From: an uncultured Chloroflexota bacterium
GTDB taxonomy: Bacteria; Chloroflexota; Limnocylindria; Limnocylindrales; Limnocylindraceae
Direction: 5' to 3'
NCBI GenBank assembly: GCA_937864085.1
Contig: CALMIH010000050.1
Location: 1 to 12,242 of the forward strand
DNA length: 12,242 bases
This document shows, piece after piece, positions 12,182 through 12,242 of the stretch. The notes beneath the pieces were generated by a model, which ran no database searches, was not told where the DNA came from, and saw nothing but the letters and a program-made list of their open reading frames with translations. The first letter of the stretch is position 1; every line of letters begins with the position of its first letter. The position numbers and the translations under genes are program-made.

Positions 12182-12242
12182 CTAGCGCGCCACGAGGAAG
12201 CCGCGACCGATCGGATCGTTCTCGTCAAGGATGAAGCGCGCG
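12182..12242 (-). CDS. C-terminal end of an unidentified gene, cut by window edge
   Basis: The minus strand reads 19 sense codons from 12241 to a TAG at 12184-12182, ending in the residues DPIGRGFLVAR. The mix of residues looks like a real protein end, the stop lies ten bases before the lipid kinase GTG, and the spacing matches the tight packing of the other genes. Too little is visible to name it. Confidence 0.5.
   Translation of the reverse strand, partial: ARFILDENDPIGRGFLVAR

Noticed and set aside
1..12242. CRISPR arrays, insertion sequences, tRNA or rRNA genes
   Set aside because: No regularly spaced repeats, transposase motifs, tRNA-like cloverleaf or rRNA sequence noticed on reading both strands.

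Overview
This is a bacterial chromosomal window of moderately high G+C. It is densely packed, and every gene but one reads on the minus strand. No phage, transposon, CRISPR array, rRNA or tRNA signal was recognised. A SufU-type (not IscU-type) Fe-S scaffold, a leaderless-looking promoter, several GTG/TTG starts and a corrinoid adenosyltransferase beside a lysine-2,3-aminomutase-like enzyme would fit an uncultured Chloroflexota- or Actinomycetota-like bacterium. That placement is inference only.

Right edge to middle (minus strand, read right to left). The last codons of an unidentified gene (12182-12242) are followed by a diacylglycerol/lipid kinase-family gene and a 114-nt spacer rich in inverted repeats. 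Then comes a tight run of eight genes: a KamA-type radical SAM aminomutase, three unrecognised small helical proteins, a DUF433 protein, a MIP18/DUF59 Fe-S maturation-type protein, a PduO-type cob(I)alamin adenosyltransferase and a Gfo/Idh/MocA oxidoreductase. Gaps are 28, 9, 21, 1, 22, -4 and 15 nt, so co-transcription is likely. The mix suggests radical chemistry: a [4Fe-4S]/SAM/PLP aminomutase, an Fe-S assembly factor and adenosylcobalamin supply.

Middle. The only plus-strand gene, a tandem-GNAT acetyltransferase (4869-5882), converges on the oxidoreductase, and the two stop codons share one CTAG. It diverges from an Rrf2-family regulator. The short divergent region holds a perfect 13-bp palindrome that is a good candidate Rrf2 operator, and a -10 box placed for leaderless translation of the acetyltransferase.

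Left part (minus strand). The Rrf2 regulator heads a compact SUF set, rrf2-sufC-sufS-sufU, with overlapping or nearly abutting genes but no sufB or sufD in view. A 215-nt non-coding gap follows with strong potential RNA structure: a three-way junction of perfect helices plus a competing upstream helix. Next are a DUF4395 membrane protein and a rhodanese-E1 (MoeB/ThiF-like) fusion cut by the left edge. Together this part looks like a sulfur-mobilising neighbourhood: a desulfurase (SufS), an acceptor (SufU), and a rhodanese/E1 protein that could pass sulfur to a ubiquitin-like sulfur carrier not present in the window.

The most interesting items are the structured leader at about 1584-1725, the kamA-to-adenosyltransferase operon with its three unknown proteins, the structured spacer before kamA, and the SufU that lacks the usual SufU insertion.
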